NCBI RefSeq assembly: GCF_008364685.1 | Contig: NZ_VTTL01000009.1 | Span: 186,001-250,000 of the forward strand | DNA length: 64,000 bases | Direction of reading: 5' to 3' | From: Xanthobacter oligotrophicus | GTDB lineage: Bacteria; Pseudomonadota; Alphaproteobacteria; Rhizobiales; Xanthobacteraceae | Position numbers and translations under genes: made by a program | Shown: positions 26,514-35,613 of the stretch, one piece after another | Position numbering within the stretch: the first letter of the stretch is position 1 | Layout of the letters: each line of letters opens with the position of its first letter | The notes under the pieces: model-generated | The model's database searches: none | What the model saw: only the letters and a program-made list of their open reading frames with translations | Told to the model about the DNA's origin: nothing

Positions 26514-27766
26514 CCCATTTCGCCGTCGTCGCCCCGCCGCTGCCGGGCCATACCAACCCGCTGCTGGTGCTCGCCCGGGAACTCGGTGCGCGGGGCCATC
26601 GCGTCACCTTCGTGCACATGGCCGATGCCGCCCGCCTGGTCGCCGGCAAGGGCGCCGAGTTCGCGCCCGTGGGCGAGAAGGACTACCCCGCCGGCGCGCT
26701 CGACGCATATGTGGCGCGCCTTGCCGCGCCCACCGGCCTGTTCGGCCTGCTCGGCACCCTGAAGGTCACGGCGGCCCAGACCGACATGCTGTGCCGCGAC
26801 CTGCCGGGCGTGCTGAAAGCCATCGGCGCGGACGTGGTGATCGCCGACCAGACCGAGGCGGCGGGAACGCTCGTGGCGCGGCACCTCAAGCTGCCAGTCG
26901 TCTCCACAGCCACCGCGCTGCCGCTGAACCGGGAGATCGGCGTGCCGCCGCCCTTCGTGCCCTGGCGCTACGATGCCAGCGAGCAGGGCCTTGTCTGGAA
27001 CAAGGGCGGCTACCGCATCACTGACCTTTTGATGCGGCCCATGCGCCGGGTTCTGGAACGGTATGGCGCGGCATTCGGGCTCGACCCGTTCGCGGACGGA
27101 GGTTTCTCGCCGCTGCTGACGGTGGCACAGATGCCGAAGGGGCTGGACTTTCCCCGCTCCGAGCTGCCCGCGACCTTCCACTACGGCTCACCCTGGCGCG
27201 ATGGCGCCGCCGTTCCGCGCATGGATGCGGCCCTGCCGCACGTGGAAGGCATGCCGCTGCTGTTCTGCTCGCTCGGGACCCTGCAGGGCGGGCGGATCGA
27301 CCTGTTCCACAAGGTGGCATTCGCGGCGCGGGACGTGGGGGCGCGGCTCCTCATCGCCCACGGCGGCATGCTGTCCGATGAGGAGGCAGCCCAACTCTCG
27401 GGCCTCGCCGAGGTGCGGTCCTTCGTACCGCAGCAGGAAGTGCTGAAGCGCTGCGCCGCCGCTGTGCTCCATTGCGGCATGAATACGGTGCTGGACGCGC
27501 TGGCCGAAGGGGTGCCGCTGGTGGCCATGCCCATCGCCTTCGAGCAGCCGGCCACCGCCGCCCGCCTCGCCTATGCCGGCGTGGCCGAAGTGGTGCCGGC
27601 CGGCCGAGCCAGCCGCGTGCGCCTCGCCAATGCCTTGAGGGCGGTGCTCAACGTGCCCGACTATCGGCTCGCCGCCCGGCGCATCGCCGACGAGATGGCG
27701 GAAGGCGGCGGGGTGAAGCGCGCCGCTGACTTCATCGAGCAGGCGGTGGCGCGGACGGCCGCATAA
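26510..27766 (+). CDS. crtX: Carotenoid (zeaxanthin) glycosyltransferase
   Basis: A 418-residue family-1 GT-B glycosyltransferase. The ATG at 26510 overlaps the crtB stop. It begins MTHFAVVAPPLPGHTNPLLVLARELGARGH. It has the donor-binding block FVPQQEVLKRCAAAVLHCGMNTVLDALAEGVPLVAMP, the CrtX/MGT pattern. CrtX proteins glycosylate hydroxylated carotenoids such as zeaxanthin. The position as last gene of crtYIBX strongly supports this role; the sugar may be glucose or, as reported for Xanthobacter pigments, rhamnose. The last 35 bases overlap the convergent GNAT gene. Confidence 0.88.
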   Translation: MTHFAVVAPPLPGHTNPLLVLARELGARGHRVTFVHMADAARLVAGKGAEFAPVGEKDYPAGALDAYVARLAAPTGLFGLLGTLKVTAAQTDMLCRDLPGVLKAIGADVVIADQTEAAGTLVARHLKLPVVSTATALPLNREIGVPPPFVPWRYDASEQGLVWNKGGYRITDLLMRPMRRVLERYGAAFGLDPFADGGFSPLLTVAQMPKGLDFPRSELPATFHYGSPWRDGAAVPRMDAALPHVEGMPLLFCSLGTLQGGRIDLFHKVAFAARDVGARLLIAHGGMLSDEEAAQLSGLAEVRSFVPQQEVLKRCAAAVLHCGMNTVLDALAEGVPLVAMPIAFEQPATAARLAYAGVAEVVPAGRASRVRLANALRAVLNVPDYRLAARRIADEMAEGGGVKRAADFIEQAVARTAA

Positions 27767-28316
27767 GGCGGTAGAGCACCTGCCGCCGCAGAGGATGGCC
27801 CACGGGAATGCTCGGCAGGTCGAAATCCCCATCCGCGTCCCGCACCATGCCGAGGCGTTCCATCACCGCCCGCGAGCGGCCATTGGCGGGGACGGTGATG
27901 GCGACGATCTCCTCCAGCCCCAGAGTCTGGAAGCCGAAGCCGAGGGCCGCGCGCGCCGCCTCGGTGGCAAAGCCGTGGCCCCAGAAGGCGGGATCGAACC
28001 GCCAGCCGATCTCCACCGCCGGGGTGAAGTGCTCGTCATAGGGCACGTGGACGAGGCCGGTGTAGCCGGCGAAGTCCGTCACCCCCGGTGCCTCCACGAC
28101 CCACAGGCCGAAGCCATGGCGGGCGAAGTGCGCTTCCACCCGGTCCGCCACTGCGTCGCTGGCGGCGCGGTCGGGCACCGGCATCAGGAACTCCATGGTG
28201 GCGGGGTTGGACTGCATCCGCCACAGGCCGTCGCGATCTGTCGGCCGCCACGGGCGCAGCACCAGCCGCTCGGTGCGCAGGACCGGCGCCACCTCAAGCC
28301 CCCGGAATGCGGGCAC
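27732..28316 (-). CDS. GNAT acetyltransferase, RimJ/RimL type
   Basis: A 194-residue GNAT-fold protein with the RimJ/RimL sequence style: LRTERLVLRPWRPTDRDG at the N-terminus, GYTGLVHVPYDEHF and EIGWRFDPAFWGHGFATEAARAAL (acetyl-CoA loop), then VAITVPANGRSRAVMERLGM. Such enzymes acetylate protein N-termini or small amines; the substrate is unknown. Its start lies 23 bp inside the pabC gene, so it is the third gene of a minus-strand operon with pabB and pabC. Confidence 0.88.
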   Translation of the reverse strand: MPAFRGLEVAPVLRTERLVLRPWRPTDRDGLWRMQSNPATMEFLMPVPDRAASDAVADRVEAHFARHGFGLWVVEAPGVTDFAGYTGLVHVPYDEHFTPAVEIGWRFDPAFWGHGFATEAARAALGFGFQTLGLEEIVAITVPANGRSRAVMERLGMVRDADGDFDLPSIPVGHPLRRQVLYRLMRPSAPPPAR

Positions 28317-29085
28317 GCAGCCGCTCGGCGACGGCGCGTCCGACCACTTCTCGCCCGTCCAGCGCCGCGACGGAGCGGATGCCCAGCGCCGAGGTGATGA
28401 AGATTTCCTCGGCCCGGCCGAGGTCCTCCGGCGTCAGCGGCCGTTCGCCCGCGCCCTCGGTCAGCACCGCCGCGCGCATGATGCCGGGCAGCACGCCTTC
28501 GGACAGGGGCGGGGTGACGAGATCGCCGCCGATCACCGCGAACACATTGGCGATGGAGGTCTCCGCCACGCGCTCGCGCGTGTTGAGCAGCAGCGCATCG
28601 TCCGCGCCGCGCCGCGCGGCTTCCTGCCGGGCGAGGATGTTGTCGAGATAGTTCAGCGACTTCACCTGCGCGAGCGGCGAGCGATCGTTGCGCCGGGTGC
28701 CCTGCGCGATCACGAGGCGCGCGGGCGGGGCCGGAGCGGGCAGGGGGGCGGCGGTGATGACGAGGGTGGGGGTGGGCTCGGCCGGCGGCAGCACGCCGCG
28801 CGGGCCGGTGCCCCGGCTGAGGGTGAGGCGCAGCACACCCTCCGTCAGGGCGTTCGCCGCGGCCGTGGCGGCGAGGGCGGCGGCAAGATCGAGCGTGGGA
28901 AGGGGCAGGCCCAGCACACCGGCCCCGGCGGTGAGGCGGGCGAGATGAGCCTCAAGCCGCAACACTGCGCTGTCGCTCACCCGCAGGGTCTCGAACAGGC
29001 CGTCGCCGAGGGTGAAGCCCCGGTCGAACGGAGACAGGTGCGCTTCTTCCTGCGCGACGAGGCCGGTGCCGAGCCAGAGCTTCAC
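28294..29085 (-). CDS. pabC: Aminodeoxychorismate lyase (class IV aminotransferase fold)
   Basis: A 263-residue PLP enzyme. The family motifs are LSPFDRGFTLGDGLFETLRV near the start, the candidate PLP lysine in VKSLNYLDNILARQEA, and ERVAETSIANVFAV. Class IV members include branched-chain and D-amino-acid aminotransferases, but the ATGA overlap with pabB indicates the lyase that releases p-aminobenzoate from aminodeoxychorismate for folate synthesis. Confidence 0.87.
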   Translation of the reverse strand: MKLWLGTGLVAQEEAHLSPFDRGFTLGDGLFETLRVSDSAVLRLEAHLARLTAGAGVLGLPLPTLDLAAALAATAAANALTEGVLRLTLSRGTGPRGVLPPAEPTPTLVITAAPLPAPAPPARLVIAQGTRRNDRSPLAQVKSLNYLDNILARQEAARRGADDALLLNTRERVAETSIANVFAVIGGDLVTPPLSEGVLPGIMRAAVLTEGAGERPLTPEDLGRAEEIFITSALGIRSVAALDGREVVGRAVAERLRARIPGA

Positions 29086-30473
29086 GATGCCTCCCCCGAC
29101 AAGGCTCGCAGCATGGGCGAGAGCTTCACCAAGCTCTCCTCATATTCATCCGCCGGATCGGAATCCGCCACGATGCCACCGCCCGCCTGGGCCAGCAGCG
29201 TCTCCCCGGCCCGGGTGATGGTGCGGATGACGATGGAGGAATCCATGGCCCCGTCGAAGCCGATCCAGCATACCGAGCCGCAATAGACCCCGCGCGGCAC
29301 CGGCTCCAGCTCGTGGATGATCTCCATGGCGCGGATCTTCGGCGCCCCGGTGATGGAGCCGCCGGGAAAGCAGGCGGTGAGCAGGTCCACCGGGCCGAGG
29401 CCGTCCTTCAGCCGGCCTTCCACAACCGAGACCAGGTGATGCACGCTGGCGAAGGTCTCCAGCGCGCACAGGGCAGGCACCTTCACGCTGCCCACCTTGC
29501 AGACCCGTGAGAGATCGTTGCGCAGCAAGTCCACGATCATCAGGTTTTCTGCCTGGTCCTTCTCCGATGCCACCAGAGCGGCGGCAAGCCGCGCGTCCTC
29601 CTGCGGGTCCAGGCTGCGGCGGCGGGTGCCCTTGATGGGCCGCGTCTCCACCCGCCCGTCGGGATCGAGGGACAGGAAGCGCTCCGGCGAGGCGCTGAGC
29701 ACGGCGAGATCCGGCCCCGCGCGCAGGAAGGCGGCGAAGGGGGAGGGGGAGAGCGCACGCAGACGGGCATAGAGGGCAAGGTCGGTGAGGCCCTGCGGCC
29801 GCGCCGCGCGCATCTGCTGGGTGAGGTTGGCCTGGAAGATATCGCCGGCGCGGATGTATTCGATCACCCGCGCGACGGACGCTTCCACCTGCGCGCGCGG
29901 CTGCTCCGGCACGAAGCGGCCGGTGAGAGAAAAGTCGGGCGCCGGCGCGATGGCGGGGGCGGTCTCCAGCCGGCGGCGGAACGCCTCGGCCCGCACCTGC
30001 GCGCGCGCCTTGGCGGCGGCGCCATGCTCGGGCCGGCCGGTGGAGACGATGTAGGCGCGGCGCTCCAGTCGGTCGAAGGCGAGCACCGTGTCGTAGAGAC
30101 CGAGCACCAGTTCGGGAACCGCCGGTCTCGCCGGGCGGGGGGCGGGCAGGCGCTCCAGATGGCGGCCCAGCTCATAGCCCAGATACCCCATGGCCCCGCC
30201 GCGAAACGGCACCGGCGAGGGTTCGGCCGGCACGGCACTGGCCGCGAGCGCGACGGCCAGCACGTCGAACGGATGTCCGGGCACGATCCGCCCGTCCACG
30301 CGCACGCCATCGGCCGCGCTGGTGATGACCTGGAACGGATCGGCCCCCAGATAGGACCAGCGTGCCCGCGCGTCCCCCTCCGCGGCGCTGTCGAGGAAGG
30401 CGCAATAGGGCGCATCGGCGAAGGCGTGGAGGACGGCGAACGGGTCGCGGTACGGAATTTCAACGATAAGCAC
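29082..30473 (-). CDS. pabB: Aminodeoxychorismate synthase component I
   Basis: A 463-residue chorismate-binding enzyme that aminates chorismate with ammonia from a glutaminase partner. A GTG start at 30473 (VLIVEIPYRDPF) is chosen; the frame is open 386 codons further, but that stretch is low-complexity and protein-unlike. The catalytic domain shows GDIFQANLTQQM, SPERFLSL, IKGTRRRS, GSITGAPKIRAMEIIHELEP and GVYCGSVCWIGFDG. The glutaminase pabA is not in this window. Confidence 0.9.
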   Translation of the reverse strand: MLIVEIPYRDPFAVLHAFADAPYCAFLDSAAEGDARARWSYLGADPFQVITSAADGVRVDGRIVPGHPFDVLAVALAASAVPAEPSPVPFRGGAMGYLGYELGRHLERLPAPRPARPAVPELVLGLYDTVLAFDRLERRAYIVSTGRPEHGAAAKARAQVRAEAFRRRLETAPAIAPAPDFSLTGRFVPEQPRAQVEASVARVIEYIRAGDIFQANLTQQMRAARPQGLTDLALYARLRALSPSPFAAFLRAGPDLAVLSASPERFLSLDPDGRVETRPIKGTRRRSLDPQEDARLAAALVASEKDQAENLMIVDLLRNDLSRVCKVGSVKVPALCALETFASVHHLVSVVEGRLKDGLGPVDLLTACFPGGSITGAPKIRAMEIIHELEPVPRGVYCGSVCWIGFDGAMDSSIVIRTITRAGETLLAQAGGGIVADSDPADEYEESLVKLSPMLRALSGEAS

Positions 30474-30845
30474 GGCAGGGCGACCGATTCGAAACGCTGG
30501 CCACAAGATGGCGTCCCCGGCCCCCGGGGGCAATGCGCGCGATGGCGCGGTGGGGTCGCTGGCCTGACACGCAGCGCCCCCGCTCCCTCCCGCGAGTGGG
30601 GAGGGGGCAAGACCGCGCCAAGAGGCACCAGCGGCTGCGAGCAAGAGCACCTGTGCCCCCGGTGATTGCGACGGTCGGCGGAGCACCGGGCCAGCGTGAC
30701 GCAAAGCTACCCCATCGCTGCATGGCCGCCGGCCTTCGCCTGCGCGAACCCGCCTTCCCACGATCAAGGCATGTGCTATGGCATTAATCACCGGCCAGCG
30801 CGCCTGCGCCCGGCCTTCAGAACCTGTGCCCGGAACGAGCCCCGC
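30474..30845. other. Divergent promoter region of pabB and azlC
   Basis: About 370 gene-free bases. A GC-rich inverted repeat lies near 30588-30607 (CCCTCCC ... GGGGAGG). An alternative azlC start (ATG at 30771) falls inside. No RNA gene was recognised. Confidence 0.4.
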
Positions 30846-31592
30846 GTGTCCGCCCCGCCTGTGTCCCATCCCGCGCATCATGCGCCGGCCGTCTGGTTCC
30901 TGAAGGGGCTGAAGGCGGGCCTGTCCGTGCCCGCCATCGTGCTGTTCGCCAGCTACATCGGCTTCGGCGCGGTGCTCCAGAGCGTGGGCTTTCCCATCGG
31001 CGCGGGGCTCGCCTCCACGCTGCTGATCTGGGCGCTGCCGGCGCAGCTGATCCTCATCGGCGGCATCGCGGCGGGCACCGCCCTGCCGGCGGTGGCGCTG
31101 GCTGTGGCCATTTCCTCCATCCGGCTGCTGCCCATGGTGGTGTCGGTGGCGCCCTATATCCGCGGGCCGCGCCGCAGCCTGTTCTGGGAGCTGGTGAGCG
31201 CCCATTACGTGGCCATGACCGTGTGGCTGGAGGGCCTGCGCCTGTTGCCCCACCTGCCCGGCGAGGCGCGGCTGCCCTTCACTCTCGGGCTGGGCAACAT
31301 GCTGATCTCCATCAGCATGTTCGGCACGCTCACCGGCTTTCTCGTGGCGGGCGAAGTGCCGACGCCGCTGGCGGCGGCCCTGCTGCTGCTGACCCCGCTG
31401 TCCTTCACCGTGCTTATGGTGCGCAACGCCGCCGGGGCCACCGACTGGCTGGCGCTGGCGGCGGGCTTCCTCCTCATGCCCGCTACGCTGGGGCTGGAGG
31501 GCGGCCTCGACCTCATGATCGCCGGCATCGGCGGCGGCACGTTCGCCTATGTGGCGGGCCGGCTGCTGGAGCGGCGGCGGGGGCAGCCATGA
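30846..31592 (+). CDS. azlC: Branched-chain amino-acid exporter large subunit (AzlC family)
   Basis: About 248 residues from the GTG at 30846; an ATG at 30771 is an alternative and neither has a strong ribosome site. Hydrophobic segments carry the family motif LFASYIGFGAVLQSVGFP and then LPAQLILIGGIAAGTALPAVALAVAISSIRLLPM, characteristic of AzlC/YgaZ. With the small subunit AzlD it exports branched-chain amino acids, or methionine and valine in E. coli YgaZH. Its stop overlaps the first possible azlD start. Confidence 0.85.
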   Translation: MSAPPVSHPAHHAPAVWFLKGLKAGLSVPAIVLFASYIGFGAVLQSVGFPIGAGLASTLLIWALPAQLILIGGIAAGTALPAVALAVAISSIRLLPMVVSVAPYIRGPRRSLFWELVSAHYVAMTVWLEGLRLLPHLPGEARLPFTLGLGNMLISISMFGTLTGFLVAGEVPTPLAAALLLLTPLSFTVLMVRNAAGATDWLALAAGFLLMPATLGLEGGLDLMIAGIGGGTFAYVAGRLLERRRGQP

Positions 31593-31633
31593 CAGGCGTA
31601 ACCATGACAGGCGTAACCATGACAGGCGCACCC
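31589..31633 (+). repeat. Three 15-bp tandem repeats at the azlD start
   Basis: ATGACAGGCGTAACC is present twice exactly and a third time with two changes, each encoding MTGVT or MTGAP and each offering an in-frame ATG. The number of units can change without shifting the frame. Confidence 0.95.
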
Positions 31634-31966
31634 ATGAGCGAGGGCGCGGCGCTGCTCATCGTGCTGCTGGCGGGCTTCCTCCCCACCGAGATCTGGCGCT
31701 CGCTGGCGATTCTCGCCGGGCGGCGGGTGGAGGAAGGCAGCCCCGTCTTCCACTGGGTGAAGGCGGTGGCTACCGCGCTTCTGGCCGCCGTGGTGGCGCG
31801 GCTGCTGTTCGCGCCGGCCGGAGCGCTCGCCGCCGTGCCACTGGCGCTGCGGCTGGGTGCGGTGGCGGGTGGCGTGGCCGGCTTTCTCGTTTTCCGCCGC
31901 TCGGTGTTCGCGGGGGTGCTGGTTGGCGAGGTTCTCCTGGTCGCCGGCATTCTGCTGTCCCATTGA
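31589..31966 (+). CDS. azlD: Branched-chain amino-acid exporter small subunit (AzlD family)
   Basis: Up to 125 residues with four hydrophobic segments. AALLIVLLAGFLPTEIWRSLAILAGRR near the start matches the AzlD family. Four in-frame ATGs occur 15 bases apart at 31589, 31604, 31619 and 31634 because of a tandem repeat, so the N-terminus is uncertain; the last gives MSEGAALL, the most family-like beginning. The first ATG overlaps the azlC stop, supporting coupling. Confidence 0.82.
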   Translation: MTGVTMTGVTMTGAPMSEGAALLIVLLAGFLPTEIWRSLAILAGRRVEEGSPVFHWVKAVATALLAAVVARLLFAPAGALAAVPLALRLGAVAGGVAGFLVFRRSVFAGVLVGEVLLVAGILLSH

Positions 31967-31999
31967 GGCGCCGCAGGCACCAGGGAAGAATCGACCTCC

Positions 32000-32030
32000 G
32001 CAAAAAGAGAGGGCGCCCCGAGAGGCGCCC
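32000..32030 (-). terminator. Rho-independent terminator of glnA
   Basis: Read on the minus strand, a stem of GGGCGCC and GGCGCCC with a six-base loop (arms 32024-32030 and 32011-32017) is followed by TCTCTTTTTG. It lies about 60 bases past the glnA stop. Confidence 0.85.
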
Positions 32031-32090
32031 AAGGAGGTCATGAAGACCGGAACAAGGCCGGCCCAGCCTTATGGCCGGGCCGGGGAAGCA

Positions 32091-33506
32091 TCAGACCGAG
32101 TAGTACATTTCGAACTCGACCGGGTGCGGCGTCATTTCGAAGCGCATCACCTCGGTCATCTTCAGCTCGATGTAGGACTCGATGAAGTCCTTCTGGAACA
32201 CGTCGCCCTTGAGCAGATACTCGTGGTCGGCGGCGAGCGAATCCAGGGCCTCGCGCAGGGAGCCGCAGACGGTGGGGATCTGCTTCAGCTCGGCGGGGGG
32301 TAGGTCGTACAGGTCCTTGTCCATGGCCTGGCCGGGATCGATCCGGTTCAGGATGCCGTCCATGCCGGCCATGAAGAGGGCCGCGAAGGCGAGGTAGGGG
32401 TTCGCGCCGGGATCGGGGAAGCGGACCTCGACGCGCTTGGCCTTCGGGTTGTTGGTGTAGGGGATGCGGCAGGACGCCGAGCGGTTGCGGGCCGAATAGG
32501 CCAGCAGCACCGGAGCCTCATAGCCCGGGACCAGCCGCTTGTAGGAGTTGGTGAGCGGGTTGGTGAAGGCGTTCAGCGACTTGGCGTGCTTGATGATGCC
32601 GCCGATGTACCACAGGCAGTAGTCGGACAGGTCCGCATACTTGTCGCCGGCGAAGAGCGGCTTGCCGTCCTTCCAGATGGACTGGTGGACGTGCATGCCC
32701 GAGCCGTTGTCGCCGAAGACGGGCTTCGGCATGAAGGTCGCGGTCTTGCCGTAGATGTTGGCCACCTGGTGGATGCAGTACTTATACACCTGCAAGTGGT
32801 CGGCCATGGTCACGAGCGAACCGAACTTGAGGCCGAGCTCGTGCTGGGCGGAGGCCACCTCGTGGTGGTGCTTCTCCACCTTGGCGCCCATCTTGGCCAT
32901 GGCGGCGAGCATCTCGGAGCGCATGTCCTGCGCCGAATCGATCGGGGGCACCGGGAAGTAGCCACCCTTGGTCTTCACCCGGTGGCCGAGGTTGCCGCCC
33001 TCATACTCGGTGTCGCCGTTGGTGGGCAGCTCGACCGAATCGAGCTTGAAGCCCGTGTTGTACGGGTCCGCCTTGAAGCGCACGTCGTCGAAGATGAAGA
33101 ACTCGGCCTCGGGGCCAAAATAGACGGCGTCGCCGATGCCGGTGGACTTGGCATAGGCCTCGGCCTTGCGGGCGATGGAGCGGGGGTCGCGGCCGTAGGG
33201 CTGGTTGGTGGTCGGCTCCAGCACGTCGCAGACGATGGAGAGCGTGGTCTCCGCGAAGAAGGGGTCGATGCAGGTGGTGGCCGGATCCGGCATCAGCAGC
33301 ATGTCGGATTCGTTGATGGCCTTCCAGCCGGCGATGGACGAGCCGTCGAAGGCAGTGCCTTCGGTCAGGAACTCATCGTCGACCATGGAAATGTCGAAGG
33401 TAACGTGCTGCCACTTGCCGCGCGGATCGGTGAAGCGCAGATCGACGTATTTCACGTCCTCGCTCTTGATCAGGTCGAGGACGTCCTTGGCCGTCTTGGT
33501 GGTCAT
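32091..33506 (-). CDS. glnA: Glutamine synthetase type I
   Basis: A 471-residue dodecameric enzyme making glutamine from glutamate, ammonia and ATP, central to nitrogen assimilation. Visible are the latch [24 protein letters not shown], the metal-site helix region [13 protein letters not shown], and [10 protein letters not shown]. The adenylylation site in KDLYDLPP (Tyr400) marks the GSI-beta type regulated by GlnE and PII. It lies 45 bp downstream of glnB in the same direction, the usual alphaproteobacterial glnBA operon. Confidence 0.97.
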   Translation of the reverse strand: MTTKTAKDVLDLIKSEDVKYVDLRFTDPRGKWQHVTFDISMVDDEFLTEGTAFDGSSIAGWKAINESDMLLMPDPATTCIDPFFAETTLSIVCDVLEPTTNQPYGRDPRSIARKAEAYAKSTGIGDAVYFGPEAEFFIFDDVRFKADPYNTGFKLDSVELPTNGDTEYEGGNLGHRVKTKGGYFPVPPIDSAQDMRSEMLAAMAKMGAKVEKHHHEVASAQHELGLKFGSLVTMADHLQVYKYCIHQVANIYGKTATFMPKPVFGDNGSGMHVHQSIWKDGKPLFAGDKYADLSDYCLWYIGGIIKHAKSLNAFTNPLTNSYKRLVPGYEAPVLLAYSARNRSASCRIPYTNNPKAKRVEVRFPDPGANPYLAFAALFMAGMDGILNRIDPGQAMDKDLYDLPPAELKQIPTVCGSLREALDSLAADHEYLLKGDVFQKDFIESYIELKMTEVMRFEMTPHPVEFEMYYSV

Positions 33507-33551
33507 GGGGGTATTACCTTTCTGCTGGCACGCAGGTTTTTATTGGACGCG

Positions 33552-33941
<390 letters not shown>

Positions 33942-33945
33942 TTAA

Positions 33946-33960
33946 GCAGGATGTATGCCA
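33946..33960 (-). promoter_or_regulatory. Possible sigma-54 promoter of glnB-glnA
   Basis: On the minus strand TGGCATACATCCTGC has GG and GC elements ten bases apart as in the consensus TGGCAC-N5-TTGC, with two mismatches. It lies about 55 bases before the glnB start. Sigma-54/NtrC control of glnB is known in related bacteria. No NtrC site was identified. Confidence 0.5.
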
Positions 33961-34112
33961 TCCATACGCCTAAGTGCTTATGCGGACCAGAGCGTTAGGT
34001 GAAGTCGACGTTGCTCATGAAATAGGCTTAATGACTTTAAATTAGGCGATTCATATCTTCATTGCGTGCGTTTGCTGAGTATCAACTGGGCATAAGAGGG
34101 GCAGGGCATCAC

Positions 34113-35603
34113 GTGCACGCACTTCTCGATCCACAGGAAATGGGTCAGGCAGATCGACTCGCCGTCGAAATGGGCACGCCGTCCTTCACGCTGATGGAGC
34201 GGGCGGGCACCGCGGTGGCCGACGTGGTGGCGCGCTTTCCGCTGCCGACCCGCGTCGTCATCCTGTGCGGGCCGGGCAACAATGGCGGCGACGGTTTCGT
34301 CGCGGCACGGGTGCTGACCCAGCGGGGCTTTCGGGTCAGGGTTGCCCTGTTGGGCGAGCGCGAGAAGCTGACGGGAGACGCGAAGCGTGCCGCCGAGCGC
34401 TGGCGCGGGCCGGTGGAGGAGCCGGCGGTCCTTGATCTCACCGAGGCGGGGGTGATCGTCGATGCCTTGTACGGCGCCGGCCTTGCCCGCGACCTAGACG
34501 GGGCGGCCAGGGCGCTGGTGACACGCATGGCCGCCTCCGGCCGGCCGATCATCGCCGTGGACCTGCCCTCCGGTCTCGACGGCGCCACCGGCAAGGTGCG
34601 CGGCGCGGCGGCGCAGGCGCAGGAGACGGTCACCTTCTTCCGTCGCAAGCCGGGTCACCTGCTGGAGCCAGGTCGCAGCCTGTGCGGGCGGGTACGGGTG
34701 GCCGACATCGGGATTCCCGATGCGGTGCTGGATGTGATCAGGCCCGCCACGTCCGTGAACATGCCGGACCTGTGGCGCCCGGCGTTTCCGCTGCCGGCGG
34801 CCCTGGGGCACAAATATGACCGCGGCCATGCGGTGGTGGTGAGCGGCGGCGCCTGGACCTCAGGCGCTGCTCGCCTGTCCGCGCGTGGGGCGTTCCGGGC
34901 CGGGGCCGGGCTGGTGACGGTCGCCTTGCCGCCGGACGCCCTGCCGCTGCATGCCGCCTCTTATGCGGCCATCATGCCCCGTGCCATGGCTTGCGACGGC
35001 GACCTCGCCACCCTGCTCGCCGACCGGCGGCTCGGCACCGTGGTGCTGGGGCCGGGCCTCGGTACCGGGGCGGCGACGCGGGCGAAGATCGACATCGCCG
35101 CCCCGGGCCGCCGTCTCGTGCTCGATGCCGACGCGCTCACCTCATACGCCGGCGTGCCCTGGGCGCTGGCGGACGTGGCGGCGCGCACCGCGGGCCTCAT
35201 CGTCACGCCCCACGAGGGGGAGTTCGCCCGTCTGTTCGCCGGGGATCGGGCGGTGTTGGAGGCGCCCTCCAAGCTGGCGCGCACCCGCGCGGCGGCGGCG
35301 CGGCTGGGGGCGGTAGTGGTGCTGAAGGGGGCGGACACGGTGGTCGCGGCTCCCGACGGACGCGCCGCCATCGCCGAGAATGCGCCGGCCTGGCTCGCTA
35401 CCGCCGGTGCCGGCGACGTGCTGGCCGGCATGGCGGGCGGGCTGCTGGCGCAGGCCATGCCGCCGTTCGAGGCGGCGGCCGCTGCCGTGTGGCTGCACGG
35501 GGAAGCCGCCCGCGCCGCCGGGCCGGGCCTCGTGGCCGACGACCTGCCGGAGGCGCTGCGGGAGGTCTACCGCCGTCTCTATGAGTTATTCGGGGTGCGG
35601 TGA
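34113..35603 (+). CDS. nnr: Bifunctional NAD(P)H-hydrate epimerase/dehydratase
   Basis: About 496 residues from a GTG at 34113 (VHALLDPQEMGQADRLA), preferred over the ATG at 34062 because family members begin here. The N-terminal YjeF domain (to about residue 210) has ILCGPGNNGGDGFVAARVL and epimerises damaged NAD(P)HX. The C-terminal kinase-like domain has VVLGPGLGTG, VLDADALT, VTPHEGEFARLF and ATAGAGDVLAGMAGGLLAQ, and uses ADP or ATP to dehydrate the S form back to NAD(P)H. It is divergent from glnB. Confidence 0.92.
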   Translation: MHALLDPQEMGQADRLAVEMGTPSFTLMERAGTAVADVVARFPLPTRVVILCGPGNNGGDGFVAARVLTQRGFRVRVALLGEREKLTGDAKRAAERWRGPVEEPAVLDLTEAGVIVDALYGAGLARDLDGAARALVTRMAASGRPIIAVDLPSGLDGATGKVRGAAAQAQETVTFFRRKPGHLLEPGRSLCGRVRVADIGIPDAVLDVIRPATSVNMPDLWRPAFPLPAALGHKYDRGHAVVVSGGAWTSGAARLSARGAFRAGAGLVTVALPPDALPLHAASYAAIMPRAMACDGDLATLLADRRLGTVVLGPGLGTGAATRAKIDIAAPGRRLVLDADALTSYAGVPWALADVAARTAGLIVTPHEGEFARLFAGDRAVLEAPSKLARTRAAAARLGAVVVLKGADTVVAAPDGRAAIAENAPAWLATAGAGDVLAGMAGGLLAQAMPPFEAAAAAVWLHGEAARAAGPGLVADDLPEALREVYRRLYELFGVR

Positions 35604-35613
35604 ACTGACGGCT

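Noticed and set aside
30474-31631. 386-codon N-terminal extension of pabB
   Set aside because: It overlaps azlC and azlD on the other strand and has low-complexity Gln/Arg/Gly sequence; the GTG at 30473 gives a normal-length PabB.
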